Positions 1-11,044 of a stretch of DNA of 64,000 bases are shown in pieces. Source of the stretch: Taudactylus pleione (taxonomy: Eukaryota; Chordata; Amphibia; Anura; Myobatrachidae); the NCBI GenBank assembly GCA_031769625.1, contig JAUIMM010000686.1, positions 3,990,001 through 4,054,000 on the forward strand, given 5' to 3'. The first letter of the stretch is position 1. Each line of letters opens with the position of its first letter. A program made the translations under genes and the position numbers. Below the pieces are notes generated by a model. It did not search any database, was not told where the DNA came from, and worked only from the letters and a program-made list of their open reading frames with translations.

Positions 1-185
1 CTGCTGGTCGTTTCCGACATCAATCATCGCCCGTACATGCCAGTCAACCTGCCGATAACGACAGGTTGTCCATGTTCAGGGATGAGGGAGGGTGCCTACA
101 CTGAACGACATATCGTTTAGTGTAGGCACTACAGGGGATCAGGAACGACTGTATGATTACGATGTCTTAATCGTACTGTCTTTCC
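1..185. repeat. Partial palindromic MITE, same family as 7636-7967
   Basis: The segment holds an imperfect hairpin (arms 92-110 and 111-129, about 17 of 19 positions paired) built around GTGCCTACACT. Its reverse complement matches 7740-7800, including the run ending CACCCTCCCTCAT. Motifs of the ACGATAATGACATCGTT type are shared. The left end lies outside the window. No coding potential is seen. Confidence 0.6.
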
Positions 186-258
186 TCAGTCGCCTAGTGG
201 ATACGCGGCTTAACAGTGAAGAAAAATGCTGAATAAATAGTGTTGATTTTTTGTTGTT

Positions 259-259
<1 letters not shown>

Positions 260-298
<39 letters not shown>

Positions 299-306
299 TG
301 TGTATG

Positions 307-356
<50 letters not shown>

Positions 357-357
357 C
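260..357. repeat. Compound TG/TA/CA microsatellite
   Basis: (TG)n runs into a mixed TATATGTGTG stretch, then a long (TA)n and (CA)n. Short Tyr/Ile/His-rich reading frames here are by-products of the dinucleotides. Confidence 0.97.
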
Positions 358-384
358 AGCAAAAAAAATCGAGAGAGAGATGCA

Positions 385-800
385 GTCATAATGCCAACAG
401 TCATAATGACGACAACACCATGTCGACCGTTATGGGGTCGATATTGTTGAAATATTGGCATGTGAACTCTCAGCATTCCCAGAGTGTTGACATTAGGAAT
501 AGGCTGCGTGGTGGGAAGGTTAGGGTTAGGCACTAGGGGGAGGTTAGGGATAGACTGCAGGTGGGACGAGGTTAGGGATAAGTGGAGAATACTCACAGGA
601 ACTGCCGCTCCATCAGATGTGTGTGCTGGAACTGTTGCACACGTGACCACCGGGACCCGGATGCTACCGCTGGGACCAGGTAAATCACCGCTAGACTACC
701 AGGAAAGTACTGTTGACATTCTATCATGTCGACATTTCAGCACTGATGAATGTTGATATGCTAAGCATGTTGACATTTTGATAAATGTCGACCTTATTTA
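385..800. repeat. Short inverted-repeat element with telomere-like core
   Basis: GTCGACATT/GTTGACATT motifs recur on both flanks of a G-rich core (about 520-580) made of GTTAGGGTTAGG-type units joined by CACTAGGGGGAGG. Similar GTCGAC-rich sequence occurs near 49314-49628 and 55930-56160. The ends could not be fixed. Confidence 0.45.
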
Positions 801-1550
801 TCTGGAGAACCATTGAATGGACTTTGATGCAGTTTTCACTATTCTATAGAGCATTTGTCAAGGAGGATTTATGTGTATGAAACATTAATTAATGTATGAC
901 ATGAGGGAGCCGAGCCGTGATGATTTTAGTGAACTAAGTCGATGAAAATACGGATGACGAGCCCTTTCTTGGCTTACTCTGCCTAAACTGTTAGATATAT
1001 CACAGCAATTTACTTTATTTTATACCATGTAGAGATTGATACATATTATCTGTTTTTTCTAGAAATATTAATGTAAGTTCTGTTTACTGATAAAAAATTT
1101 CAGTTTTTCTTTTATTTTTTACAGTTTACCATTTTTTACAGTTGAGTTATGTGAAAATTGATTCTTTCATTTCAATAGAGTCCAGTTCCCGGTAAGAGTC
1201 GGCTTTGGCATGACAGTAAAATAAAGCGCAGGGACAGACACTTAACCTGGCTATAGTTGAACTAAGTGGAGACTGTTTTTTTTCACTTGAACAACTTTAC
1301 GTGGCTCTTTTGCGTGTCACGTCAAAACTGAATATTTTTGTTTTGACCCCAGGAGAAAAAAGACTAATATGGTCTTTATGGCAATCCTATACAAGGCAAC
1401 CTAATAAGACCGCGGTTAAAAAAAACTATAGCTGTAAATCCAAAATCGCAAAAAAAAAAAAAAAAATATATATATATATGTATATATAGGTCCAGAATCC
1501 GGCTCTCATGTAAAGGATATCGCAGAAACCCTGTTGCCTACCATTTTGAG
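801..1550. other. Intronic sequence, no gene seen
   Basis: No gene-like frame or clear repeat is seen in most of this stretch. An A-tract running into (TA)n at 1449-1487 may be the tail of an old retroposed sequence. Confidence 0.5.
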
Positions 1551-1735
1551 CAGTGTTTTCCAACCTATGTCCTCAAGGGACACTAGCAGTCCAGGTTTTA
1601 ATGATATCCGTGGTTCAGCACAGATGGTTAAACTAAAATAACTGAGATACTAATTAAGACACCTGTGTTCAAGTATGGCTATCCCTAAAACCTGGACTGT
1701 TAGTGTGCCTTGAGGACCGTGGTTGGGAACAGCAG
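1551..1735. mobile_element. hAT-type MITE, diverged
   Basis: It begins CAGTGTTTTCCAACC and ends near GGTTGGGAACAGC, with long internal inverted repeats (CAGTCCAGGTTTTAA against AAACCTGGACTGTTA). The CAGTG terminus and layout fit non-autonomous hAT elements. The right terminus is mutated and no convincing 8-bp duplication was found. There is no ORF. Confidence 0.7.
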
Positions 1736-1945
1736 ATATAGAGTGAAATAACAAGTCTCCAAGGTGGCACTTGGATTTCAACAGGATGATCAAAGGTACT
1801 GTCGTGTAAACCAGTGTCCAACATTTTGTTTTTTTTAAATCATCACCTCTGGGCATATTGTGTGTCACTGCTGGGGGTGTGACCAGCATGAGGGTTGTGT
1901 GACTAGTGATGTGAGAGGGTGACCAGTGTTTTTGGGGGGGGTCTG

Positions 1946-2330
1946 CACAGGATGCAGTCAAGATGCTTCCCGACTGTCAAATCCCGGCAAGGTACTAATG
2001 ACAGGCGTCGAAATCACTCCGCCTGTCATTAGACCTACGCCGGGAGCCCGACACCCGGCATGCCGATCGAAGGTATGCCGGGCACGGACAGATGCGGGGG
2101 GGGGCTTAGGTTAGGGGCTTCCGGGGGGGTTAGGGTTAGGCTGGGGGAAGGGGAGGTTAGGGTTAGGCACCCCACCGGGAGACTTAGGTTTGGGCTGCGG
2201 GGGAAGGGGGAGGTTAGGGTTATGTACCCCTAAAGGAGGGTCTGGGGGGGAGAATAGGGTTAGTTATACTTACCTTTTTAGCTGTTGGGATCTTCACCCC
2301 TTCCGGGTATATAAATAGTGCAATTTGAGA
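1946..2330. mobile_element. Non-autonomous element with telomere-like core
   Basis: It starts with a GATGCAGTCAAGATGC-like end and a hairpin on AATGACAGGCGTC/CGCCTGTCATTAG, then CCGGCATGCCGATCG, then a core of GGTTAGGGTTAGGC units (about 2100-2265). The hairpin and core are shared with 7971-8448 and 37490-37986. The right end is degraded. Confidence 0.6.
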
Positions 2331-2430
2331 GTCTGAATTAAGGGAAACACCCCTTGTTAATGTGACCATAATGTGATAAAAATAAAATAAAATGGCACTT
2401 TAGTGATGATGCAAATGTGAAACCCCTCAA

Positions 2431-2748
2431 GGTGCCTACACACTAGGCGATGTGCTGATGATGCGATATCGTGAGCTATTTCCCTTGAACTCTCCCCAGC
2501 ACTCCAGGACACGATATGATGCTAAAAAGTGTCCAATCTGACTTAAAATCTATCTATTGCACAAAATCGTGTTTGAGATTTTCAATCTTGCCTGCAGTAG
2601 GCAAGATCTGAAGATGCGATGTACTATCAGCAGGTACACGCATCGTGAGTAGACACTCACGACTTGGACATATTTTACACGATTTGTTGTTCCGATGCGT
2701 CGAAATCGGGCGAATCATGTGAAATATAGTCTAGTGTGTGGGCACTCA
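2431..2748. mobile_element. MITE with GTGCCTACACACTAG ends
   Basis: The left end GGTGCCTACACACTAGGCGAT pairs with the right end CTAGTGTGTGGGCACT. The interior has ACGATATG/GATGCGAT motifs and no ORF. It is related in style to 8649-9021, 19361-20195 and 44159-44373. Confidence 0.65.
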
Positions 2749-3021
2749 ATAGTGAGAACTAAAGAAAGAGTTACTAAGTACCATACATATATAATTATAC
2801 ATATTATGGTCAGTACTTGGCCGAGAAAGATCTCTCTGTGCGCGTTGTGGAAATTAGGTGTGACATGCACGCGTTTGCCACAGCGACAGGAATGAAAAGG
2901 GGCAGGATCAAGGGGGATAAGTATAAAGAGCCAAGGGATGGGGGGACAGGACTGGTGGAGTAGCAGAGGTGACCCAGCAGATGATATATAACATGTAAGT
3001 TACTTGACTTAAAAGAACATT

Positions 3022-3203
3022 TGGGTTTATGTATCAAAGCAGTGAAAAGTGTGGAGAAGTAGGCCATAGCAACCAATCAGCACCTACCTATAATTTTAGA
3101 GACTGTACTCGATAAATGCTACTTCAAAGCTGATTGGTTGCTATGGGCAATTTCTCCACTGAGTTACTTCTCCACGCTTTTCACTGCTTCATACATACAC
3201 CCC
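3022..3203. mobile_element. Palindromic MITE
   Basis: The arms pair: GTATCAAAGCAGTGAAAAGTG at the left with CACGCTTTTCACTGCTTCATAC at the right, then AGCAACCAATCAGC with GCTGATTGGTTGCT further in. This foldback layout with a CCAATCAG motif is a common amphibian and fish MITE type. There is no ORF. Confidence 0.75.
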
Positions 3204-3215
3204 ATTATCTGCTAG

Positions 3216-4640
3216 GTATTATTGGTAATGCCTACCTGCGCTCTGACTTATACAGTGGGGGATGTGTATTCATTCAGCAGCGGTACCTGTAAGGTAACCC
3301 AAACCTTGTAGTTAATAATGGTAAATGAAGGAGGGTACTGCGCTCGAATGAAGGGATATTTAGTGAGTGTTCCCAAAGAAGAGAGGTTGACAATCTGTCT
3401 GTATGAGACAATTTATTAGGAGTCACACTGCTCCTTTGTTAAAACAATGGATATATGTCCATAGGTATATATATATTAAGGATACAGTTTGTGGATGAAT
3501 GTCTGTAACGTTGGTGGTTTCCACTAACTGGTCTGACTGTCCCAAACTTAGGGTGATTACTTAGATAATTGCAGTGTTTCAGTATATAACATGCAGTGTG
3601 GTACGTGCTGTTTGCGCAAAAACAGGGTGAGTCTGGCTTCAAAAGTATTAAGTTCTCTACGCGAGGTATGTAAGCAGTGTCTGGTGGGGCGGCGTCCCGT
3701 GTCCCCCAGGTGCACTTACTTACCCTCTACGTCCTTGTTGTACACCTCCAGGTGTACTTGATCTCTTCCGCTGTGTCCTCCTGGTCTCCGATGTTCCGCA
3801 CCGGTGTCGTGCAGTACACACTGTGCCCTGTGAGACTTCCGGGTGTCACATGTCGCGTGATCTTACGGCACCCAGGCTCAGCGGGGGTATCAGCGGCTCC
3901 ACTCGCTCCGTCACACACAAGATGGCGCACAACTTCACTCCTTGAGAAAGGCCCGGAAGGCCGATACGCGGCGGAGTTTCATATCCACAGACCCCTTATC
4001 TAACATAGAGACCGCCAGACACCTAATAAGGAATCCGAAGTCTCCTCGCGACGGAGCGAGTGGAGCCGCTGATACCCCCCGCTGAGCCTGGGTGCCGTAA
4101 GATCACGCGACACGTGACACCCGGAAGTCTCACAGGGCACAGTGTGTACTGCACGACACCGGTGCGGAACATCGGAGACCAGGAGGACACAGCGGAAGAG
4201 ATCAAGTACACCTGGAGGTGTACAACAAGGACGCAGAGGGTAAGTAAGTGCACCTGGGGGACACGGGACGCCGCCCCACCAGACACTGCTTACATACCTC
4301 GCGTAGAGAACTTAATACTTTTGAAGCCAGACTCACCCTTTTTTTGCGCAAACAGCACGTACCACACTGCATGTTATATACTGAAACACTGCAATTATCT
4401 AAGTAATCACCCTAAGTTTGGGACAGTCAGACCAGTTAGTGGTAACCACCAACGTTACAGACATTCATCCACAAACTGTATCCTTAATATATATATACCT
4501 ATGGACATATATCCATTGTTTTAACAAAGGAGCAGTGTGACTCCTAATAAATTGTCTCATACAGACAGATTGTCAACCTCTCTTCTTTGGGAACACTCAC
4601 TAAATATCCCTTCATTCGAGCGCAGTACCCTCCTTCATTT
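3216..4640. mobile_element. Inverted dimer with 15-bp flanking direct repeat; possibly Penelope-like
   Basis: Two arms of about 595 bp (3317-3912 and 4050-4646) are nearly perfect reverse complements; only a few mismatches were seen, such as in the A-run of the GCGCAAAAACAGGG stretch. A 137-bp spacer separates them. The 15-mer CCCATTATCTGCTAG sits at 3201-3215 and again at 4641-4655, just outside the unit, as expected for a retrotransposon target-site duplication. Reading frames on both strands here are mirror images and not genes. An inverted pair of terminal repeats, a duplication of variable length and a possible hammerhead-like spacer would fit a Penelope-like element. No reverse transcriptase is present, so the assignment is tentative. 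Confidence 0.6.
3941..3972 (+). other. Possible degenerate hammerhead-like motif
   Basis: The spacer of the inverted dimer holds TTGAGAAAGGCC, a short turn, then AGGCCGATACGCG. This resembles the CUGANGA-stem-GAAAC core of hammerhead motifs known from Penelope-like elements, but GAAAC reads GATAC here and the first box is imperfect. It is probably inactive if real. Confidence 0.25.
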
Positions 4641-4655
4641 CCCATTATCTGCTAG

Positions 4656-6150
4656 TTTACACCCATGATGAGGCATGAGGCTGTGTATGGACGGTCATTA
4701 AACTTTGGACTTCTCCCTTAAACTTTTCAGCTGGTCCAGTAAGGAGGAGGACTTGGAGTGTGTGTGTGGTGGAAGTCGTGGGTGCAGCAAGGGAAGGGAA
4801 GGGGGATGTCAGTGGTGCCACGAGGGGGGTAGACTCTCACTGAGAGTAGTTGATGGGGGAGTTGAAGAAGAGGGAAGGAAGCCAATGGGAGTGAGTAGGA
4901 ACGTATGAAAGCAGGAGAGGTGAGAAGCTGCTAATGTAAGAACAAGACTAGTTAGAGGGGAGGAGGGCTCACAGAAACTAACTAGCCTCTTATAGTGTTC
5001 TTGTTGGTGCCGGTGTAGAGGGAAGCGGGCCCTGAAGGAGCTCCCACCCCTGTGTGTATTACAGTGTGACAGCATGTGGTATATATCTGGTGTTTGACTT
5101 TGGAGGGTGGAGAAAGGTGTCAGTGGGCGGGCATTCAGTTGGACTGCTACAGGCAGACTGCTGTAACAGGGATAAAAATTTTCTTGTCTACAGTAGCACC
5201 GATTTTGTGGGCCTATTTTGATGTGGGCCCACTCCGTTCGCCCCAATGTTAAACTGGCTCTAACTTACCATCTGTTCCCAGCACAGTGTTCCTCCTTTCT
5301 GTGTGGCTTCTCCTGTTCTTAATTTTCCCATCAAATCCACCCCATCCTATTCTCCTTCCCTACTTCTCCACTCCATCCTCCCTCTTGTCTGGTAGAAGTC
5401 TGGCATTTTGACTTTGAATGGTTCGCAGTGGATATATGCTGTGCAGCAAGTAGAACACAGCACTTCAGTTGTTGAATAAACTACAGCATCTGCTTACCAC
5501 TGTTCAATATTAGTCCTAGAGGAGCATCAGGTGCAGGCAAGGTTATTTTATTAGCTGAAAGGGTAGATTATTTATTACACAATTAATAATAATAAAAGTT
5601 TAACTGCAATTTCCATCAACTGGTTGAAAAGCACAGATGTCATGGAAAGTCTTATGTTGTCTCTGAACGTTATACTAGTTCAGTGTTCTGCCTTTCAAGC
5701 ATTGATTTCTTTAGCAATTAGTATCCTCCTTTTCACAATAGATTGTTTATGAAGTGAGTTGAGAATGAGACACTGTTCGCATTTCTCACTTTTCAGTTTA
5801 AGTCAATATGGCATTTAATCACAGGAGCAGCTCAGGCCAAGAAAACCCTTTTCGCTATCAGCTGTTTCTTGAACTACCATAGTTGTTTTTATTTAGTTGC
5901 TTTAAACGTGTGAAGATTTTGTCGCCTGCATCATTTTGTTTTAACTATTACAGCATGGTGTGTGCAACTGCGCACACAGCCTGTAAAGCTTAACTACGGT
6001 CAGAAGTTGTAACGTTTTAAATTGTCTGAATGCTGGACAGATCTGCTAACATCATATCCATTCAGTACAATTTCTGGAGGCTTAATTTCACACTAAGCTA
6101 GTGTTGGTCACATTTTTGGACTTGGTGATTTACTCTAAAGACTGAAAATC
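4656..6150. other. Intronic sequence, no feature recognised
   Basis: The sequence is moderately AT-rich. Open frames here (for example 4809-5246 on the minus strand) show low-complexity Ser/Pro composition and no domain. No tandem repeat or terminal inverted repeat was recognised. Confidence 0.5.
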
Positions 6151-7195
6151 TTTTGCAAGGTAGGGACGGGGACTGTATTGCCAAAAATGTCGATATACCA
6201 GGGACCCCAGGTGTCTCTGAGACAGGGGTGCAGCTAAATATCAGAGGCCAGAGATGCACCTATATATTAGGGACCATGTTTTGCTGGATTGGCCTGTTTT
6301 TAGCAGCTTCTGCTTTGTCTCTCTGCCTTTGCTTTTTGAACCAGTCCCCCAAATGCTATGGGCAGGGACAGGGAAGTGCCCCAGGCTCTCAAAATCCCCG
6401 ATCACCTCCAATATCTCACACTCGCTGCCCACCTGCTTCCTAGAGTAGTTGAGGGTCGGCAGCCGGAACAAGGCTCTTCTGGGCTTAAAACTGCCACTGG
6501 CCAGAAGCAGGAATCGCTGTCTGGCTGAAGATGGAAAGCAAGAGCCATGCACAGCTGCGCGGTCGCCCCACTATAGGGATGGTAGTGGCGAGTGAGTATT
6601 GCGGGTTGGATCTGCGGCCATACCGTCCCTAGGGTACCCCGCACACCTTATGGCCCAGGCCTCAGCCAGTAAGGATCATCCTAATTCTTATTGGCTGCTG
6701 CTGTCACATGTGACAGCCGTCGGGGACATGACAGCCGCGGCTTCAGCTAGCCACAGCTTCAACCAGCAGCGACTTTAGCGCAGCTAACCAATAAGAGTCG
6801 GCTTGATTCCTATTTGTTGCTGCTGGACGTCCATAATGGTCAACCACTTGATCGTGATTGACACTATGGTTAGGTATAGAATTGGGTGCTGCAAAGGACC
6901 TCTGACGTCACACCCACGTGACCCACGACCAAAGGGGGAAGGGCAAGTATCAGAACGGGGGGCCTAAAGTGGCCCCTCGTGGGCTCTCTTTGCTCGCCGC
7001 GCTCCGGGCATGGTGGCTCGCTACGCTCGCCGCAAAAATATATTCCCCCTCTATGCCTACGTGGATGGTACCACTGGAGCGGTCCGGCCCTTCTGCAGCG
7101 GTCACGTGGTTGTAACGTCAGAGAAGTCCTTTCTCCAACTAGGATCTAGCAGCAACCTTGACCACTATGGCCACCCCTGTTTACTAAACCATTGA
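6151..7195. repeat. Unclassified GC-richer repeat-like block
   Basis: The block is richer in GC than its neighbours. It contains a palindrome around TGTCACATGTGACAGC (6703-6718) and a GCTCGCCGCGCTCCGGG...GGCTCGCTACGCTCGCC passage near 6990-7035 of a kind seen in amphibian repeats. Open frames on both strands overlap and none shows a known domain. The boundaries are uncertain. Confidence 0.3.
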
Positions 7196-7635
7196 TGAGT
7201 TTTACTTTCAATACCATGGCTGATAACATAGTTTGCTGTTACTTAACTTAAAATAATGTGTAAGGTCTTAAAGAGAACAATGGTTTACACTAAATTACAG
7301 ATGCTGGTGATAAGATAATTTAAAATTCTATATCAGAGTGGCAGAATGTGTAGCCTGAGCAGAGGGTAACTATCAATAATGTGCAGGGAAACAAAAAGAA
7401 ATAAATCAACACATTGAGAGAGATGATTACCGTTTCCTCCACTTAAGCTGCAGATGCGGCACTGTGTAATCAAAAAAATGGACAATGTATCCCCTACAAA
7501 ATCCTCAGCCAATTCTAATGAATAACCTCCTGCACTGGGTTCTACTATAATTAAGCCTATGATGTTCACCTACTATGGTATGGTACCTGCCCCAGGCTAG
7601 TCAGAGCAGGGATGGTGCCTTTAGAGGGACTCTTT
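7196..7635. other. Intronic sequence, no feature recognised
   Basis: AT-rich sequence without an inverted repeat or a convincing reading frame. Confidence 0.45.
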
Positions 7636-7967
7636 AAGGTGCATATCCGCTACACGATGAAAGAACAATTGAACGATAATGACATCGTTATCGTTCAATG
7701 GTTTATTATACTGTGCAGTGGATAATGTGTCCACACTGAACGATATGTCATTCAGTGCAGGCACCCTCCCTCATCCCCTAACATGCACGACCTGACGATA
7801 TCGTCAGGTTAGGCAGAATGTTCAGGTGATGACAGATGCCAACAACGACCAGCGGGGGCGCGCATCGCTGGTCGTTGCCGGCATATTCACTGCACGATTA
7901 ATGAACGATAATGATGTCGTTATCGTTCAATCATCCATTTATATTGTGTAGTGGACATGTGTCTTTA
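7636..7967. mobile_element. MITE with internal ACGATAATGACATCG palindromes
   Basis: GAACGATAATGACATCGTTATCGTTC-type palindromes lie at both ends (about 7670-7698 and 7902-7930), each next to a GTGTAGTGGA/GTGCAGTGGA motif. An internal CCTGACGATATCGTCAGG palindrome (about 7790-7808) is also present. It shares sequence with 1-185 in inverse orientation. There is no ORF. Confidence 0.7.
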
Positions 7968-7970
7968 AAG

Positions 7971-8448
7971 GGTATGCAGTCGAGAAACCGGCTGCCTTAA
8001 TACAGACAGCCGGCTTCCCTGCTGCTTATCCTGGCGTGGGATAAATGACCAGCGTCTATATCTAGACGCCTGTCATTTACCCGACGCCGGGAGACTGGAG
8101 CCCGGCATCCCGATCGGACAGCCGCCGGTGGGGAGGGTTAGGTTTAGGGCACCCGGGGGGTACTTAGGGTTAGGCTAGGGGAAGGGGGGGTTAGGGTTAG
8201 GCACCGTCGGGGGGAGGTTAGGGTTAGGCACCCCCCCGGGGGACTTAGGTTTAGGCAGCGGGGAAGGGGGGGTTAGGGTTAGGCACCCCTAAGGAGGGTT
8301 AGAGGGTTAGGTTAGTTTATACTTAGGGACGATTGGGATTTCCAGCGCTGTCGGGCTTCCGCTGCCGGGCTCTGCTGATCTGTCGGGCTGCCGCTGCCAG
8401 GAATCGAACTGCCGGCCATGCGGCAGCCGGGATTCCATACCGATTCCC
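7971..8448. mobile_element. Telomere-core non-autonomous element, copy A, with 8-bp TSD
   Basis: The ends are GGTATGCAGTCGAGAAACC at the left and GGATTCCATACCGATTCC at the right. They are flanked by CTTTAAAG and (C)TTTTAAAG, a near-perfect 8-bp duplication. Inside are a hairpin AATGACCAGCGTC/GACGCCTGTCATT (about 8043-8077) and a core of GGTTAGGGTTAGGC units separated by G-runs (about 8120-8310). The same layout in opposite orientation is at 37490-37986. The 8-bp duplication suggests mobilisation by a hAT-like transposase. There is no ORF. Confidence 0.8.
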
Positions 8449-8648
8449 TTTTAAAGTGCTAATTTGCGATAAAAGTTGCTGCAGAATAATGGAGAGGAGT
8501 CCCTAAGACATTTAGTAAATGAATGCGGTTCCAGTGAAATATGTAAGAGGCACCCTGTGCACCTTGGTTTGCATTTAGTGATTTCATTTTCTGGAGCCTA
8601 GTTTTGAAGAGATCAGGAGTTTGACCCAAACTTGTGGACTTTGAGACT

Positions 8649-9021
8649 TAAGCTAGCTACACATTAGACGATGTGCAAACGATGCAATGATCATCCCGAT
8701 TTCCCTACATCCTCAGAACAAACAATATAGTTTGTACACACAATGCAATCCTTCAAACGACCAAATGATATATCTTGCATCATTTGGTAATTTCATCTTT
8801 AACTATATAACATTAACATATCACCTGGTTATCCAGTTGGGTCTACACACTATCCGATTTTAACAAAATCGCTAAAGATATCTTCTGATTTGCCGTACAT
8901 GTACAGCAGATCAGAAGTTGCGATGAACGACGCATGGGAGCACGCAGTAGTGCGCACGCACTGTCGTTCCAATTCATCTAAAATCTTCAAATCGTCCAAT
9001 TTATCATCTGTGTACCCAGCC
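8649..9021. mobile_element. MITE with AGCTACACA / TGTGTACCCAGC ends
   Basis: The left end AGCTACACATTAGACGATG pairs imperfectly with the right end ATCATCTGTGTACCCAGCC. The interior has CAAACGATGCAATG and GATTTTAACAAAATCG palindromes. No coding potential is seen. It belongs with the GTGCxxACACA group of this window. Confidence 0.6.
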
Positions 9022-9590
9022 ATTGGGTAATTAGAAAGTTATGGATCCCTTGAATGTCAAGTCTCAAAATCATTGCAATAATAAAATAAATAAAAACTAC
9101 AGAAGCACAATTTTAAAATACATTACTTTAATAATACACAATTCTTTGCTCACCAATTCATTAAATATAAAACAAAACTCCTTTTTTTCCCTCGATCTGC
9201 CAATACAAATAGTGAACTTCCTCCATAGAAAAAATACCCACGTGTACTCCCTATGACCAACTACAACAAATGATTAAAACCATGCGCCCCCAGTGTTTTC
9301 CTTCTCCAACAGGCAATCGCAAACGGCTAGCTTAGGAAACCGGATTGTTACTGTGCTAGGAGTTTGTTGGTTCGGGTTGGGTTCCCTTGGATATAGCTGT
9401 ATGGGCTGGACTGTGAATGGAGCTGGATGACTTAATTAAGCTATTTCTCAAGCAGGCCACTAGGAGTAGCAGAGGACTGATGTTGCAGAGTAGGTATTGA
9501 GAACAAGTGCAGGATAGCCCATGCTGTAGCAGTAAGTAGAATATTTTGGAGCATATTGCAATTATACTGGACCTGAGTGCTGGGAGCACA
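9022..9590. other. AT-rich intronic sequence, no feature recognised
   Basis: It contains A-rich runs (for example around 9078-9175), but no complete element or gene could be recognised. Confidence 0.4.
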
Positions 9591-9890
9591 ACTGAAGCAG
9601 AACTGAGTGTTGGAGTACTAATTGAGCAGGCTGTAGTGAAATGCTGTGAAGGCAGTACTGGAGTAGATTGCTGGATCAGGTGTTCTGGAACTCACTGAGG
9701 CAGAATTCTTGTGAAGTAATTACTAGAGCAAGTGTGCTGGAACGCAGAATGCTTGTAAAGTAATTACTGGAGCAAGTGTGCTGGAACACACTGAGGCAGA
9801 ATTCTTGTGAAGCAAATACTGGAGCAGGTTTATGGGCAGCATTGGAGCAGAATGCTGTGAATCAATACTAGAGCTGATTTTCTAGATAAC
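9591..9890. repeat. Degenerate tandem repeat, GAGGCAGAATTCTTGTGAAG type
   Basis: Units containing GCAGAATTCTTGTGAAGTAA followed by TACTGGAGCAAGTGTGCTGG recur about three to five times with substitutions and length changes. It is a diverged minisatellite with no coding value. Confidence 0.65.
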
Positions 9891-10790
9891 ACTGACCACA
9901 ATTCTCAGAAATGCCACAGGCCACCAGCCGGGACACAGATGGCAGTAAGGTGACACCGCCGGACCATGTTACAGGGAACTGCACTGTGTTGTGTGACACA
10001 CGTTGCTAATGTTGTTAATTTAAACTATAAGCAGCTCAAACAAAATGTATGTGTCCTTGCTAATCTAGCCTCAATACGCCATACAGCGCAATATGTCTGG
10101 CGTAAGTGAGCTGCCAGGTGTAACTGCTAGCTTTGGGATTCTTTTTTTATCGAAAAATCATCTAAGTCGCAATTCGATGCAACTGGGACGCATCAGGAGA
10201 CTGCCCTGATTAATTTGATTTGTGACACTTGTATATCTGTGTGCGACTAGAACATTTTTTCCTTATGTGCCATATTCCTAGTTTCCAATATATTTGTGGC
10301 CCATTTATTTATAATAATAATTGCAGGGGGTGTTGCCTAATGAGAAATGTCATGCCCAAAAGCCACTCACCCCATTTTTTCATGTGGGGGCGTGCCCACA
10401 GCTCCAGGAGATGATAGCCATGCCCCCAATCCCTCTCTCCAGTGAATAAGCACAGCGAACATGTGAATGAGTATTTTCTTACCTATATGATTTCTCTGCA
10501 GCGGGAAACCTCTGAAGAAATTGATCCTCCTTGGACAGGCAGTTTATTGAGTCTGTGATCACTATTAATGCTGAGATCACATGGTCCAGAAGCTGACTGT
10601 TTGTGTAGCAATAAAACTAATATCGTCATCATGCAACAGAGGTTCAACTAGATAATACACAGTAACAGATGTTTTGGGGCAGGACAAAATGGGAGTTTAT
10701 TGAACAATTTTGTATTCATAAAATATATTTGCTCATTTGGTACTATTTGCATCAGAATATGGTTTCATTAGAATTGTTATCTTACTGAAG
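9891..10790. other. Intronic sequence, no feature recognised
   Basis: There is no convincing ORF. A GGGGGCGTGCCCACAGCTCC passage near 10385-10405 may be a relic of a dispersed repeat, with unclear ends. Confidence 0.4.
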
Positions 10791-11044
10791 GTGCCCCAGT
10801 GTTTTCTTCTAATAGTACTAGCGTTCCTTCCGTCCTATATGTGTGTCTCCAGCACCATCGCCTTGGTGTGTCTCCAGCCTATCCCCTCTCATGTGTTTCT
10901 TCAGCGATATCACCCTGCGCCTCTTCAGTGCCACCCCCAATTCTCTCTTGCACCATCCACCTGTGTCTCCCCACAGTGCTGTCCTCCTGCATCTCCCAGG
11001 CGCCCTCATCCTACGTCTCCTCAGTCCCAGAATATCCCCCTCCC

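Noticed and set aside
240..536. 98-codon frame across the TG/TA microsatellite
   Set aside because: It consists of dinucleotide-encoded Val/Cys/Tyr/Ile runs and has no coding value.
2100..2265. GGTTAGGG repeats as a true telomere or interstitial telomere
   Set aside because: The units are irregular, mixed with CACCCC and GGGGGA spacers, and lie inside an inverted-repeat element. They are not a TTAGGG array.
4060..4524. 154-codon open frame with mirror-image partners near 3439-3930 and 4023-4286
   Set aside because: The frames exist on both arms of the inverted dimer and read the same sequence. There is no domain and no evidence of translation.
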